A stretch of 64,000 nt of DNA from Affinirhizobium lemnae (GCF_022968395.1 NZ_JALJQZ010000006.1:1-64000), one strand, 5' to 3'. Counted from the stretch's first letter, positions 37,575 through 46,472 are shown. Translations and numbers: made by a program. Notes: a model not told the origin generated them from the sequence alone.

Positions 37575-38918
37575 TTATTCTGCTGGCTGGAGCGAAGCGG
37601 CTGAAGCGACGCGCTGCTTCCCGGGCACGAAGATGGCCCAGATGAACATGATGGCAGAGATCAGCACGAAGATGCCGGAGCCAAGCCTGATCCAGTAGAA
37701 CAGCGCCAGCTGGTCCTGCACATCCATGTAGCTTTGGCCGAGTACCCGCTGCAAATGCACCTGAAGCACGCCCGCAAAGGTCAGCGCGAAGGTCATGACG
37801 GACATGGCCGTGCACATGATCCAGAAGCTGACCATGGAGAGCATCTGGTTATAGGGTTGGCGACCCAGAAGTTCCGGCACCGCATAGACCATGGCGGCAA
37901 GGTTCAGCATGACATAGGCCCCGAAGAAGGCGAGGTGGCCGTGCGCAGCCGTGACCTGTGTTCCATGCGTGTAATAGTTCACCGATGACAGCGTGTGGAG
38001 GAAGCCCCAGACACCGGCACCGAAGAAGGCCATGACCGAGCAACCCAGCGACCAGAGAATGGCGGCACGGTTCGGGTGCTTGCGCCCTGCCTTCCAGGTC
38101 ATGACGAATGTAAAGACAACCATGGTGAAGAAGGGAGCAACTTCCAGCGTTGAGAAGATCGAGCCGATCCACTGCCAGTAGCCCGGAGCGCCGATCCAGT
38201 AAAAGTGGTGGCCGGTGCCGAGAATGCCGCTGAAGAGCGCCAGACCGACGATGACATAGAGCCACTTCTCCACCACTTCACGATCGATGCCGTTCAGCTT
38301 GATCATCAGGAAGGCGAGAACAGACGCCATGATGAGTTCCCACACGCCTTCGACCCACAGATGGACGACGTACCACCAATACATCTTGTCCAGCGCCAGA
38401 TTGGCCGGATTGTAGAAGGCGAACAGGAAAAAGATCGCCACACCCCAGAGCCCGAAGATCAGGATATTCGTCACCACCGTCTTACGGCCTTTCAGCACTG
38501 TCAGCGTGATGTTGAACAGGAACATGAGGCAAACGATGACGATGCCAATCTTGATCGCAAACGGCTGCTCCAGAAATTCACGGCCTTCGTGAATGTGGAA
38601 GAGATAGCCCACCACGGCGGCGGCAGCGGCAATCAGGAAAATCCAGAACTGCGCAATGGCAAGCTTCGGGCTGTAAAGCTCCGTCTCCGCTTCTTCAGGC
38701 AGCAGGTAGTAGGTGGTGCCCATGAAGCCGATCAACAGCCAGACGATCAGCGCATTCGTATGAACCATGCGCACGATATTGAAGGGCAAAAGAACGGAAA
38801 GCGTGTTCGGCAGAACATAGATGGTGCCTGCCAGGACGCCGAACAGAACCTGGGCGATGAACAGGCCGAGTGCACCGTAGAAATACAACAGCGCGACCTT
38901 TTGTGTTTTATATTTCAT
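37575..38918 (-). CDS. norB: Nitric oxide reductase subunit B
   Basis: A 447-residue, 12-helix heme-copper oxidase relative that reduces NO to N2O. Heme and FeB ligands are in MVHTNALIVWLL, YWWYVVHLWVEGVWELIMA, GTGHHFYWIG and HGHLAFFGAYVMLN, with the NorB-specific glutamates (HLWVEGVWE). It is the cytochrome-c-dependent (short) form, without the quinol-oxidising N-terminal extension, in line with the adjacent norC. The ATG at 38918 has GAGGA upstream. Second gene of norCBQD. Confidence 0.97.
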   Translation of the reverse strand: MKYKTQKVALLYFYGALGLFIAQVLFGVLAGTIYVLPNTLSVLLPFNIVRMVHTNALIVWLLIGFMGTTYYLLPEEAETELYSPKLAIAQFWIFLIAAAAAVVGYLFHIHEGREFLEQPFAIKIGIVIVCLMFLFNITLTVLKGRKTVVTNILIFGLWGVAIFFLFAFYNPANLALDKMYWWYVVHLWVEGVWELIMASVLAFLMIKLNGIDREVVEKWLYVIVGLALFSGILGTGHHFYWIGAPGYWQWIGSIFSTLEVAPFFTMVVFTFVMTWKAGRKHPNRAAILWSLGCSVMAFFGAGVWGFLHTLSSVNYYTHGTQVTAAHGHLAFFGAYVMLNLAAMVYAVPELLGRQPYNQMLSMVSFWIMCTAMSVMTFALTFAGVLQVHLQRVLGQSYMDVQDQLALFYWIRLGSGIFVLISAIMFIWAIFVPGKQRVASAASLQPAE

Positions 38919-38941
38919 GATGATGTCCTCTGGAGTGACGG

Positions 38942-39394
38942 TCAGCCGGCTTCGTTCGGCGGCCATTTTTGCGTCTTGATCTTGCTGGCCCAGCGCAGGA
39001 ATTCCGCCAGATCACTCGCTTCCTGATCCGTCAGGTTGAACTGCGGCATCTGCCGGCGACCTTCGATGCCGGAGGGTTGGGCAGCCATCCACGCCTTGAA
39101 TGTGTCGCGCGTGGATTCAACATCCTTGTCTCCACCCATTCGGGTCCAGACATTGCCGAGTTCAGGCGCGAAATAGGCACCTTCCCCCAGAAGCGTGTGG
39201 CAATTGATGCAGGCGTTTTTCTCCCAGACGTGCTTGCCGCGCGCGACAGCCGCCGTCAGCGTTGTCTCGTCCGTGGAGGTGGTGCGCATGTAATAGTGGC
39301 TGTGCGCCGTCAGCCCCAGAAAGATGGCAAAGAAGAAGGCGGATCCGCCGTAGAAGACGTTCCGCGCTCCGGTTTTGGTGAGATGTTCCGACAT
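38942..39394 (-). CDS. norC: Nitric oxide reductase cytochrome c subunit
   Basis: A 150-residue membrane-anchored c-type cytochrome: one N-terminal helix (VFYGGSAFFFAIFLGLTAHS) and a periplasmic heme c domain with CINCH (62-66) and a likely distal Met in RRQMPQF. It passes electrons from pseudoazurin or cytochrome c to NorB. ATG 39394 follows CAGGAT. Head of norCBQD; an FNR/NnrR-like box lies 119 bases upstream. Confidence 0.96.
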   Translation of the reverse strand: MSEHLTKTGARNVFYGGSAFFFAIFLGLTAHSHYYMRTTSTDETTLTAAVARGKHVWEKNACINCHTLLGEGAYFAPELGNVWTRMGGDKDVESTRDTFKAWMAAQPSGIEGRRQMPQFNLTDQEASDLAEFLRWASKIKTQKWPPNEAG

Positions 39395-39512
39395 ATCCTG
39401 TCCCTCTCGCGCTCCGTCATGCTGCAACGGAGCCGGATTGTTTCAGGCGTCATGCGGTTGAAGCCGCATCAGCCTTCGGGACGAGAAGTGCCTGAGAGCG
39501 GCACTTCATTCT

Positions 39513-39526
39513 TTGTGAAAGTGCAA
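39513..39526 (-). promoter_or_regulatory. FNR/NnrR-like box upstream of norC
   Basis: TTGTG-AAAG-TGCAA in the gap between norF and norC, 119 bases before the norC ATG. It would give norCBQD its own promoter besides read-through from norEF. Confidence 0.65.
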
Positions 39527-39552
39527 ACAAAATGCCGGAAGGTGATCTGTTC

Positions 39553-39831
39553 TCAATGAAACAGAACCGGCGCGAGAGCCTTGGCAAGCGCCACAAGGGC
39601 AAACAGGCCAACCCATGACGTGAGCGCCAGTGTCAGTGTCGGGTTGCGCAGGTCCATGTAGTGCTTGATGACGATGCGCCCTTTCAGGATTGTGAGCCCG
39701 AGAACGGCAGCGATTGCAGCAACCGGCAGGGCGCTGTGGCGCCATTGCACGATGATGAGCGACGCGATGATGGCAAGAAGGAGCAGCCAGAGGGCCGCTC
39801 CAAACAGCCAGTGATCAGCCTGTTTTCGCAT
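39553..39831 (-). CDS. norF: NorF, small membrane protein of NO reductase
   Basis: A 92-residue protein with three hydrophobic segments (LFGAALWLLLLAIIASLIIV; VAAIAAVLGLTILKGRIVIK; LALTSWVGLFALVALAKALA), matching NorF / cytochrome c oxidase subunit IV-like proteins. The motif KGRIVIKHYMDLR is typical. It starts 2 bases after the norE stop and is coupled to it. NorEF are needed for full NorCB activity in Paracoccus and Rhodobacter. Confidence 0.88.
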   Translation of the reverse strand: MRKQADHWLFGAALWLLLLAIIASLIIVQWRHSALPVAAIAAVLGLTILKGRIVIKHYMDLRNPTLTLALTSWVGLFALVALAKALAPVLFH

Positions 39832-39833
39832 GA

Positions 39834-40379
39834 TTACACCAGATAGAGAACGGGGAAGAGGACGAGCCACACCAGATCCACCACGTGCCAGAAGGTGGCC
39901 AGTGCGCCTGCCGTTTCCGCCTTGGGGCGGACTGCGGAAAGGAGCATGAGAACGGGCAAAAAAGCGACATGCGCAAGATGGAAGCCGGTGACGAGAAAAT
40001 ACATCTCGAAGAAGCCCTGCAGGCCCGGCTCTTGAGAGAACGGAATCTCGCTTGCGTATTCCAAGAGTTTGACAGCAACGAAGACAAAGCCGAAGAGTGC
40101 CGCAAGCACCAGCCATCTGCGACGCTTTCGATCTTCATCGGCACGCGCCGCCTCAGCCATCAGCCAGCCGCTGGTCAACAGGATCAGCGTGTTGAAACTG
40201 GCAAGGCCGGTGCCGAGATGCCGCCTTCCCATTTCGAACGCTTCCGGTTGCTGTAGCGACAGAAAAAGAAAGCCACAGATCAGGATGGAGAAGACGGCGA
40301 GTTCGCTCCAGACCAGAAGCCAGAGCAATAAGCCGCCATCGGCGTCATCTGCACTCGTCATGTCATCGATGGCAGCCAT
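39834..40379 (-). CDS. norE: NorE, cytochrome c oxidase subunit III-like protein
   Basis: A 181-residue, five-helix membrane protein homologous to subunit III of heme-copper oxidases: LVWSELAVFSILICGFLFLS at the start, FFEMYFLVTGFHLAHVAFLP with the conserved Glu/His region, and TFWHVVDLVWLVLFPVLYLV at the end. It is the first gene of norEF, divergent from the small membrane protein and nnrU genes, and shares with them an NnrR-like box about 65 bases upstream. Confidence 0.92.
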   Translation of the reverse strand: MAAIDDMTSADDADGGLLLWLLVWSELAVFSILICGFLFLSLQQPEAFEMGRRHLGTGLASFNTLILLTSGWLMAEAARADEDRKRRRWLVLAALFGFVFVAVKLLEYASEIPFSQEPGLQGFFEMYFLVTGFHLAHVAFLPVLMLLSAVRPKAETAGALATFWHVVDLVWLVLFPVLYLV

Positions 40380-40443
40380 TTGAACGTCTCCTGCAATCCG
40401 CCAGATATCGATCGGGATATGCGTCTTTCAGCGACCGGCTTCT

Positions 40444-40457
40444 TTGCGCAGAAACAA
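40444..40457. promoter_or_regulatory. FNR/NnrR-like box between norE and the nnrU unit
   Basis: TTGCG-CAGA-AACAA, 65 bases before the norE ATG and 63 bases before the 51-aa gene. The position suits both divergent units. Confidence 0.65.
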
Positions 40458-40519
40458 AGACGAGCGCCGTGAAGAAAGGCAGTGTGCAGGAAACGAGATT
40501 GCGGATCAGGAGAACGGGC

Positions 40520-40675
40520 ATGACCGACGCACAAACTGGACTTGTTGTTGCGACGCCGATCATTGTCGGCTTTTCAATCGCGCTCTACAAAATGGGCGTC
40601 CTCCAGCGCTACAGCACGGTCATCGCGGTCCTGGCTTCCTGCGTGATCGCAGGCGTGTTGTTCGTTCAGCAGTAG
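40520..40675 (+). CDS. 51-residue membrane protein of the denitrification cluster
   Basis: A short protein with two hydrophobic helices (TGLVVATPIIVGFSIALYKM and TVIAVLASCVIAGVLFVQQ). AGGAG lies 7 bases before the ATG, so translation is well supported. It starts 63 bases after an NnrR-like box and is followed by nnrU after 24 bases, so it should be expressed with the NO response. I do not recognise a named family. It could be a small accessory subunit of NorCB/NorEF or a partner of NnrU. Confidence 0.7.
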   Translation: MTDAQTGLVVATPIIVGFSIALYKMGVLQRYSTVIAVLASCVIAGVLFVQQ

Positions 40676-40699
40676 GCGCGACATCGGAAAGCGCGGACC

Positions 40700-41341
40700 A
40701 TGGAAGAACTTTTGATTGCCGGTGGCCTGTTCATTGCCCTGCACTCGATACCGGCCAGCCCGCAGGTTCGGTCCCGGCTGATTGGCCTGCTCGGACGAAC
40801 AGTCTATCTCGTGCTGTACTCCCTCGCCTCAACGCTTGTGCTCATCTGGCTTTTCGTCCAGGCCCTGAGAATGGACTATGTCGAGCTATGGGCACCCGCT
40901 GCGTGGCAGGCGGCAGTCAATTTCGTACTTTCGCCCATCGGTCTGTTTCTGGTGCTTGCAGGTCTACTCAGCCCTAACCCCTATTCAGTCACATTGCGCA
41001 AGCCGACCGGCGACTGCGGAGCCATTCTTCGGTTGACCCGCCATCCCGTTCTATGGGGCTTTTTTCTCTGGGCCATCGGCCATGTGATTGCGAATGGAGA
41101 CGTGCGTTCGCTCGTCCTTTTCGGCGGCTTTGCCGGTTTCTCACTGATGGGCATTCGCCTGCAAAACAAGCGTGCAGCCCGGCAAAGCCTGCCGAAATGG
41201 CGCATCCAGCCACAAGCCCGCATCGACCGACCAATGATAGTCGGGCTGTTGCTGACATCAGCGGCGCTTTTGCTTCTGCTGACGGGCGGTCACGCGCTGC
41301 TGTTCGGCGCCGATCCGCTGGTCATGCTGACCATTCAGTGA
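40700..41341 (+). CDS. nnrU: NnrU family membrane protein
   Basis: A 213-residue polytopic protein of the NnrU family (related to isoprenylcysteine methyltransferase-like membrane proteins). The core RLTRHPVLWGFFLWAIGHVIANGD (seen in parts: LTRHPVLWGFFLWAIGH) is the family signature. NnrU is required for nitrite/NO reduction in Rhodobacter, by an unknown mechanism. It lies in a two-gene unit with the 51-aa protein. Its last seven bases overlap the convergent PfkB gene. Confidence 0.92.
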   Translation: MEELLIAGGLFIALHSIPASPQVRSRLIGLLGRTVYLVLYSLASTLVLIWLFVQALRMDYVELWAPAAWQAAVNFVLSPIGLFLVLAGLLSPNPYSVTLRKPTGDCGAILRLTRHPVLWGFFLWAIGHVIANGDVRSLVLFGGFAGFSLMGIRLQNKRAARQSLPKWRIQPQARIDRPMIVGLLLTSAALLLLLTGGHALLFGADPLVMLTIQ

Positions 41342-42264
41342 GGCCGCAGCTTAGACGATGAGGGCAGTTGCTGGAGAGCCTTTTCAGCATCATCACGAAG
41401 CGGCATGCCGGTTCGTCCGCCGAAGACCGTGCACTTCAGGGCTGCAGTGACCGAACCAAGACGAACGGCATCCGATGTGCCAAGTCCCTCCGCAACCGCG
41501 AGCGCATAAGCACCATGGAAGGCATCGCCCGCCGCGAGTGTATCCACCGCCTGCACCTCAAGGGCGGGTTGATGGTGAAGCTCCGCACCCTCCACCCAGT
41601 AGGCACCGGCGGCACCGAAGGTTACGCAGACCAGCGCCTGCGGAAAACGCTCCGCCAACTCCCGCACCAGGTCAGTCTCCGCCTTCGCCTGACCAAGTGA
41701 GCGGGCGGCAGGTTCGGAAAAGATGATATGATCAGCTACGTCAGCCAGCGAGAGAAGCGTCTCGACAGGCGCTACGTCACCATCCAGAATGGCGGGAATA
41801 CCGACGCGACGCGCAGCCTGTAGCACTTCACAGGCAAGCCTTGCCCAGCGTACATCGACCAGAACTGCATCGAAGCCAGCAATCATCTCATCGGAGATTT
41901 GCGGAATGGTGTGATGAAGGCGCGGGTCGTAGAACGGCACGATCAGCCGGTCGCCCCGATCATCAACAAGTATCGTGGATAGGGCGGAAGGCGCACCGGC
42001 CACAATAGTCATGGCCGATGTATCAATCCCGGCTTGCGCCAGATCATCACAGATGCGCCTTCCGGTATCATCATCACCGACAGCGCCAAGAAGTGTAGCG
42101 CTGCCACCCAACCGCACAATGGCATAGGCTGCACTGGAGGCCATGCCTTCCGCAACCTGCACCATCTCGTAAGGTAGGATCTTGCCCTCCCCGCTTGGCA
42201 GAGCGCGAACGCGGAAGATGGTGTCGAGCACGGCAGCACCGACGCAAAGAATGCGCTTGCTCAT
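41335..42264 (-). CDS. PfkB family carbohydrate kinase, YihV-like
   Basis: A 309-residue ribokinase-superfamily sugar kinase. The anion-hole/catalytic motif is DTLAAGDAFHGAYA (Asp near 253), with the N-terminal GG-type motif modified to VAEGMASSAAYAIVRLGG. Segments LVDVRWARLACEVLQAARR, ILDGDVAPVETLLSL and FSEPAARSLG are close to E. coli YihV (6-deoxy-6-sulfofructose kinase), as I recall it. No other sulfoquinovose genes are visible in the window, so I assign only sugar or sugar-derivative kinase. Last gene of a seven-gene ABC transport operon, 6 bases after the ATPase gene. Confidence 0.85.
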   Translation of the reverse strand: MSKRILCVGAAVLDTIFRVRALPSGEGKILPYEMVQVAEGMASSAAYAIVRLGGSATLLGAVGDDDTGRRICDDLAQAGIDTSAMTIVAGAPSALSTILVDDRGDRLIVPFYDPRLHHTIPQISDEMIAGFDAVLVDVRWARLACEVLQAARRVGIPAILDGDVAPVETLLSLADVADHIIFSEPAARSLGQAKAETDLVRELAERFPQALVCVTFGAAGAYWVEGAELHHQPALEVQAVDTLAAGDAFHGAYALAVAEGLGTSDAVRLGSVTAALKCTVFGGRTGMPLRDDAEKALQQLPSSSKLRPH

Positions 42265-42270
42265 TGCGCC

Positions 42271-43326
42271 TTAAATCCGACGACCGGTCTGCTTGTCGAA
42301 AAGATGGACCTTCGACGGGTCGATTTCGATGAAAACGGTATCGCCGAACCGGACATCGAAACGTTCGCGGAAAAGACACGCGATGTCTTCGCCATGGGCA
42401 TCCAGACGCGTGAAGATTTCCGATCCCGTGCCTTCCACCAGCGTCACGCGGCCTTCGATGCCCTGCGTCGATGCCCGGATATGTTCGGGACGAATGCCGT
42501 AGACGAGATCCCGGCCACCCATCTTCTCCGCGACGGCTTGCGGGAGCGGCAGGATGAGCCCCTTTGTGGTGCGGAACACGCCCTCTTCCACCCAGCCGTC
42601 GATGAAGTTCATGGCAGGCGAGCCGATGAAGCCTGCAACAAAGATGTTCGCCGGGCGATCATAGAGTTCGAGCGGTGCGCCGATCTGCTCGATGAAGCCG
42701 CCGTGCAAGACAACGATCTTGTCGGCCATGGTCATGGCTTCCACCTGATCATGCGTGACATAAATCGTCGTGGTACCGATTCGCTGGTGCATGGTTTTGA
42801 TTTCGCCGCGCATCTGCACGCGAAGCTTCGCATCGAGGTTCGACAGAGGCTCGTCGAACAGAAATACCTGCGGATCGCGCACGATGGCGCGACCCATGGC
42901 AACGCGCTGGCGCTGACCGCCGGACAATTGCTTCGGGTAGCGATCCAGCAGGGCTTCGAGCCCCAGGATTGAGGCGGCCCGCTTGACCTTGGCCTGGATT
43001 TCCGCAGCCGGAACCTTCTTGAGCTTCAGAGCAAAGCCCATATTGTCTGCAACAGTCATATGCGGATAGAGCGCGTAGTTCTGGAAAACCATGGCGATGT
43101 CGCGATCACGCGCCGGCATGTTGGAGACTTCGCGCGAGCCGATGTGGATCTCGCCGCCGCTCACCTCTTCAAGGCCGGCGATCATACGCAGGAGAGTAGA
43201 CTTGCCGCAGCCGGACGGACCGACAAGCACGACGAACTCACCATCGGCAATATCGATATCGATGCCGTGAATGACCTTCACCGCGCCGTAGTGCTTCTGG
43301 ATGTTCTGAATATTGACGGTTGCCAT
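42271..43326 (-). CDS. Sugar ABC transporter ATPase, UgpC/MsmK type
   Basis: A 351-residue CUT1-type ATPase: Walker A GPSGCGKSTLL (about 36-46), Q-loop FQNYALYPHMTV, signature LSGGQRQRVAMGRA, Walker B VFLFDEPLSNLD, H-loop THDQ, and a C-terminal TOBE/MalK regulatory domain (GIRPEHI). It powers the two MalFG-type permeases encoded upstream. The ATG at 43326 is preceded by AGGA; the frame extends further upstream without a ribosome site. Confidence 0.93.
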   Translation of the reverse strand: MATVNIQNIQKHYGAVKVIHGIDIDIADGEFVVLVGPSGCGKSTLLRMIAGLEEVSGGEIHIGSREVSNMPARDRDIAMVFQNYALYPHMTVADNMGFALKLKKVPAAEIQAKVKRAASILGLEALLDRYPKQLSGGQRQRVAMGRAIVRDPQVFLFDEPLSNLDAKLRVQMRGEIKTMHQRIGTTTIYVTHDQVEAMTMADKIVVLHGGFIEQIGAPLELYDRPANIFVAGFIGSPAMNFIDGWVEEGVFRTTKGLILPLPQAVAEKMGGRDLVYGIRPEHIRASTQGIEGRVTLVEGTGSEIFTRLDAHGEDIACLFRERFDVRFGDTVFIEIDPSKVHLFDKQTGRRI

Positions 43327-43369
43327 GTGCGTTTCCTGAATTTGAGAATTGAGGGAGGGCGGCAAGCCC

Positions 43370-44209
43370 TCAACCTCCCTTGACGGCACCGGCGGTGAGA
43401 CCGGCCACAATCTGTTTCTGGGCAAACATCGTCAGCAGCAGCACCGGCAGCGTCACAATGAGCGCGGCAGCCGCAAGCGGGCCCCAGCTGACCTGTTCGA
43501 AGGACAGCATGTTGTAGACCGCAACCGGTAGCGTGCGGGTTTCACGGTTGGCCAGCACGATGCCGAAGACGAAGTTATTCCACGAGAAGATCAGCGCCAG
43601 GATGAAGGATACCACGATGCCGGGCTTGGCGATGGGCAATGCCACCAGCCGGAAAACCTGCCACGGGGTGGCACCATCAATGCTGGCCGCCTCTTCCAGT
43701 TCCATCGGCGTCGTTTCGAAATAGCCAATCATGATCCAGACGACGATCGGCACCGTGACGACGAGGTGAATGATGATCTGCGGCCAGAGCGTGCCAATTA
43801 GCCCTGTCCATTGGAAGAGCAAGAACAGCGGAATGAGGAAGGAAAGTCCAGGCGTCATACGGGCAATCATGATGACGACGGCAGATTTCTCAGCCTTCAG
43901 GCGCGCAATGCCGTAGCCGGAGGGAACGCCGATCACCAGCGCCAGCAAGGTCGCAGTTCCGGTCACCAGCACCGAATTCCAGAAGTAGAGGAGGAAATTG
44001 TTTTCCTCGAACACTTTCAGATAATTCGACCAGGCGACATTCTCGGGAAACAGGATGGGCGGATACGCACCGTTGTCGATCTCATATTTGAGCGAAAGCG
44101 AGATCATCCAGAGAAAGAACAGGATGACCGGCGACACCATGATGAAGGCCACGAATAGCAGGCCCAGACTATCGAGCGTCTTGCGTCGAATAAGGCGCTT
44201 TGCCATCAC
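43370..44209 (-). CDS. Sugar ABC transporter permease, MalG type
   Basis: A 279-residue, six-helix inner-membrane permease with the EAA loop EEAASIDGATPWQVFRLVALP that couples to the ATPase. It overlaps the end of the MalF-type permease gene by four bases (ATGA). Typical CUT1 family size. Works with the neighbouring permease, ATPase and binding protein. Confidence 0.93.
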   Translation of the reverse strand: MMAKRLIRRKTLDSLGLLFVAFIMVSPVILFFLWMISLSLKYEIDNGAYPPILFPENVAWSNYLKVFEENNFLLYFWNSVLVTGTATLLALVIGVPSGYGIARLKAEKSAVVIMIARMTPGLSFLIPLFLLFQWTGLIGTLWPQIIIHLVVTVPIVVWIMIGYFETTPMELEEAASIDGATPWQVFRLVALPIAKPGIVVSFILALIFSWNNFVFGIVLANRETRTLPVAVYNMLSFEQVSWGPLAAAALIVTLPVLLLTMFAQKQIVAGLTAGAVKGG

Positions 44210-45141
44210 TTCGTCTCCATGTCGGACCAGTTTGCGCGTTGCCTGACCATGAGCAGGACGAAGGAAAGCGCAATGATGATGAAGAAGAACACAACCGCCA
44301 TGGCTGAACCGTAGCCGATATCGTAATAGGCAAAGGCGGTGTTGTAGAGATAGATGTTGATCGTCTCGGATGCGGTTCCCGGCCCACCTTGCGTCATCGC
44401 ATAGATGATGTCGAAGCTTTTGATTGCATCGATCGAGCGGATGATGACGGCAATCATAAGGAACGGCGCAATCATCGGCATGGTGAGATAGCGGAATTTC
44501 TGCCAGGCGTTGGCGCCGTCAATTTCAGCGCTTTCGTAAGGCTCACGCGGAACAGCAGCCAGACCACCCAGAACAATCAGCATGACCAGCGGTGTCCACT
44601 GCCATGTCTCCACAAGCACCAGCGAGGGGATCACCGTGAACTGGTTGTAGATCCACTCCTGCGGTCCGATGCCGAGGAAGGAGAGAAGATAGTTCAGAAC
44701 GCCAAGCTGCGGGTGGAACATCATCGTCCAGACCAGCGCGACGGCGACTGGTGTCGCCATCATCGGCATGACGAAGACACCACGAAGAAGCCCACGGAAC
44801 GGAAACTTGGCATCGAAAATCAGCGCAGCCAGCGTTCCGAAGAAGAGCGGCAGCACGACCGAGAGCGCCGTATAGGTCGCGGTATGCCAGAGCGATTCCC
44901 AGAAGCGCATGTCCTGCGCCAACCGCACATAATTGGCAAAACCGATAAATGTTCTCGGTTGGCCAAGCGTCCAGCTATTGACACTCATCCAGAGGGTGAA
45001 GACCCATGGAAAAACGATGACGGCAGACACGACAAGCAGGGCGGGCAGGACGAACGGCCAGTAGTTGGGAGCAAGCCGTGACGGCTTGCTCCTTTTCTGC
45101 TTGGCGTTAGCAACGCTGTTTTCGATACTCACGGATGCCAT
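44206..45141 (-). CDS. Sugar ABC transporter permease, MalF type
   Basis: A 311-residue permease with six helices after a basic cytoplasmic N terminus (NAKQKRSKPSRLAPNYWPF). The EAA loop reads YESAEIDGANAWQKFRYLTMP. The start overlaps the stop of the binding-protein gene (TAATG), showing tight coupling. Forms the translocation pore with the MalG-type subunit. Confidence 0.93.
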   Translation of the reverse strand: MASVSIENSVANAKQKRSKPSRLAPNYWPFVLPALLVVSAVIVFPWVFTLWMSVNSWTLGQPRTFIGFANYVRLAQDMRFWESLWHTATYTALSVVLPLFFGTLAALIFDAKFPFRGLLRGVFVMPMMATPVAVALVWTMMFHPQLGVLNYLLSFLGIGPQEWIYNQFTVIPSLVLVETWQWTPLVMLIVLGGLAAVPREPYESAEIDGANAWQKFRYLTMPMIAPFLMIAVIIRSIDAIKSFDIIYAMTQGGPGTASETINIYLYNTAFAYYDIGYGSAMAVVFFFIIIALSFVLLMVRQRANWSDMETK

Positions 45142-46472
45142 TATCCCTCGCTTCGCGCCAGAACCGGCTCGAACTGCGCTGTTGCATTCTTGAGTTCAGT
45201 TGCAGGATCGGCGCCGCCAATCATGTTGGTGAGAGCAACACCGTAGATGTCGCGGAACTCGGTGACGGGAATGACAACCGGCAGCGCGAGCTTGGAGATC
45301 TTGCCAGATCCTGCCACCGCATCCAGCCAGGCTCCCGGCATCTTCACGCCTTCGCGGACCTTGGCATCGGCCAGGATCGACTGGCGGAACGGAACGCCGG
45401 CACCGGCCTGCAACAGACGCGCGCCCATGTCATGCGAGATTGCCCACTGGCAGAATAGGTAAGCCGCCTCCTTCTTGGTCGAAGCTTCTACGACGCCGAG
45501 ACCATCGCCGAAGGTGCCTGCTGCCTGCGCGGCCGGACCCTTTGGCATGACGCCATAGCCGGTCTTGCCAACAACACGCGACTTCTGCGGATCTTCGATC
45601 GGCGGCGCAAAGCCTACGCCATCGAACCACATGCCGATCTTGCCTTGCAGGAAAGCAGACTGCGCTTCTGCCCAGTTGAAGCCGGAAACGCCGGGAGGTG
45701 CTGCCTTGGTCATCAATCGCTGATAGAGCTTGGCAGCCTCAACGGCTTCCTTGGAGAGCGTATCGACCTTGCCCTGCGCATTGATGGGTGCCGCACCGTA
45801 GCCCAGCATGAGCGACGTCCAGACCGGCGTGTTGGCGTTCTTTAGACCGCGTGCGACGAAACCATAGGTGTTGGTGGACGGATCGGTGATCTTCTCTGCC
45901 GCATTGACCAGTTCTTCAAACGTGGTCGGATAGGAAAGACCCTTCTTCTCGAAGAGTTCCTTGTTCCAATAGACGATCCAGTAATCCACCGAGAACGGCA
46001 GCGAGCGGAGTACGCCTTTGGAATCCTTGGCGAACAGCAGGCCTGCCTCGGCGAAATCCTTTTCCGTCAAGGACGCATCGGTCAGCGATGGATCCTTGAG
46101 GAACCCGCTGATGTCTGCCAGCCAGTTGCCTTTTTCGAACTGACGCTTCTGCACGTGATAGCTAAGGTGCACAACATCGAAGCTCGGCTTGCCGGTGCTG
46201 AGTTCGATCACCGTCTTCTGGCGCTGTTGCTGCTCCGGCGTTGCTTCGGCATTGACCTTGATACCGGTCAGGCTCTCGAACTCGGAGAGATATTTGATGA
46301 GGGTTTCACTGCGCGGGCTTTTCACCAGGTTGACGTTGATGGTCTGGCCCGAAAACTTTTTCCAATCGACGGCAGCAGACGCAGGGCGGCTGCCCAGCAT
46401 TGCGGCACCGCCCAAGGCAGCGCTGGCTGCCAAAAATCCACGGCGGGTTGGCTTCAAGATTGAAGTCGTCAT
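45141..46472 (-). CDS. Sugar ABC transporter substrate-binding protein
   Basis: A 443-residue extracellular solute-binding protein of family 1. It has a Tat-type signal (TRRGFLAASAALGGAAML) rather than a plain Sec one. LTGIKVNAEATPEQQQRQKT, FDVVHLSYHV, KIGMWFDGVGF and FGDGLGVVEASTKKEAAY are typical blocks. GGGAGG lies 5-10 bases before the ATG. It follows the GntR regulator by 54 bases. Tat export suggests a folded or cofactor-containing intermediate, which occurs in several rhizobial sugar-binding proteins. Confidence 0.92.
   Translation of the reverse strand: MTTSILKPTRRGFLAASAALGGAAMLGSRPASAAVDWKKFSGQTINVNLVKSPRSETLIKYLSEFESLTGIKVNAEATPEQQQRQKTVIELSTGKPSFDVVHLSYHVQKRQFEKGNWLADISGFLKDPSLTDASLTEKDFAEAGLLFAKDSKGVLRSLPFSVDYWIVYWNKELFEKKGLSYPTTFEELVNAAEKITDPSTNTYGFVARGLKNANTPVWTSLMLGYGAAPINAQGKVDTLSKEAVEAAKLYQRLMTKAAPPGVSGFNWAEAQSAFLQGKIGMWFDGVGFAPPIEDPQKSRVVGKTGYGVMPKGPAAQAAGTFGDGLGVVEASTKKEAAYLFCQWAISHDMGARLLQAGAGVPFRQSILADAKVREGVKMPGAWLDAVAGSGKISKLALPVVIPVTEFRDIYGVALTNMIGGADPATELKNATAQFEPVLARSEG

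Noticed and set aside
39452-39469. Short hairpin ATGCGG/CCGCAT upstream of norC
   Set aside because: Only six base pairs with no T run; it does not stand out from chance and does not match an operator type.
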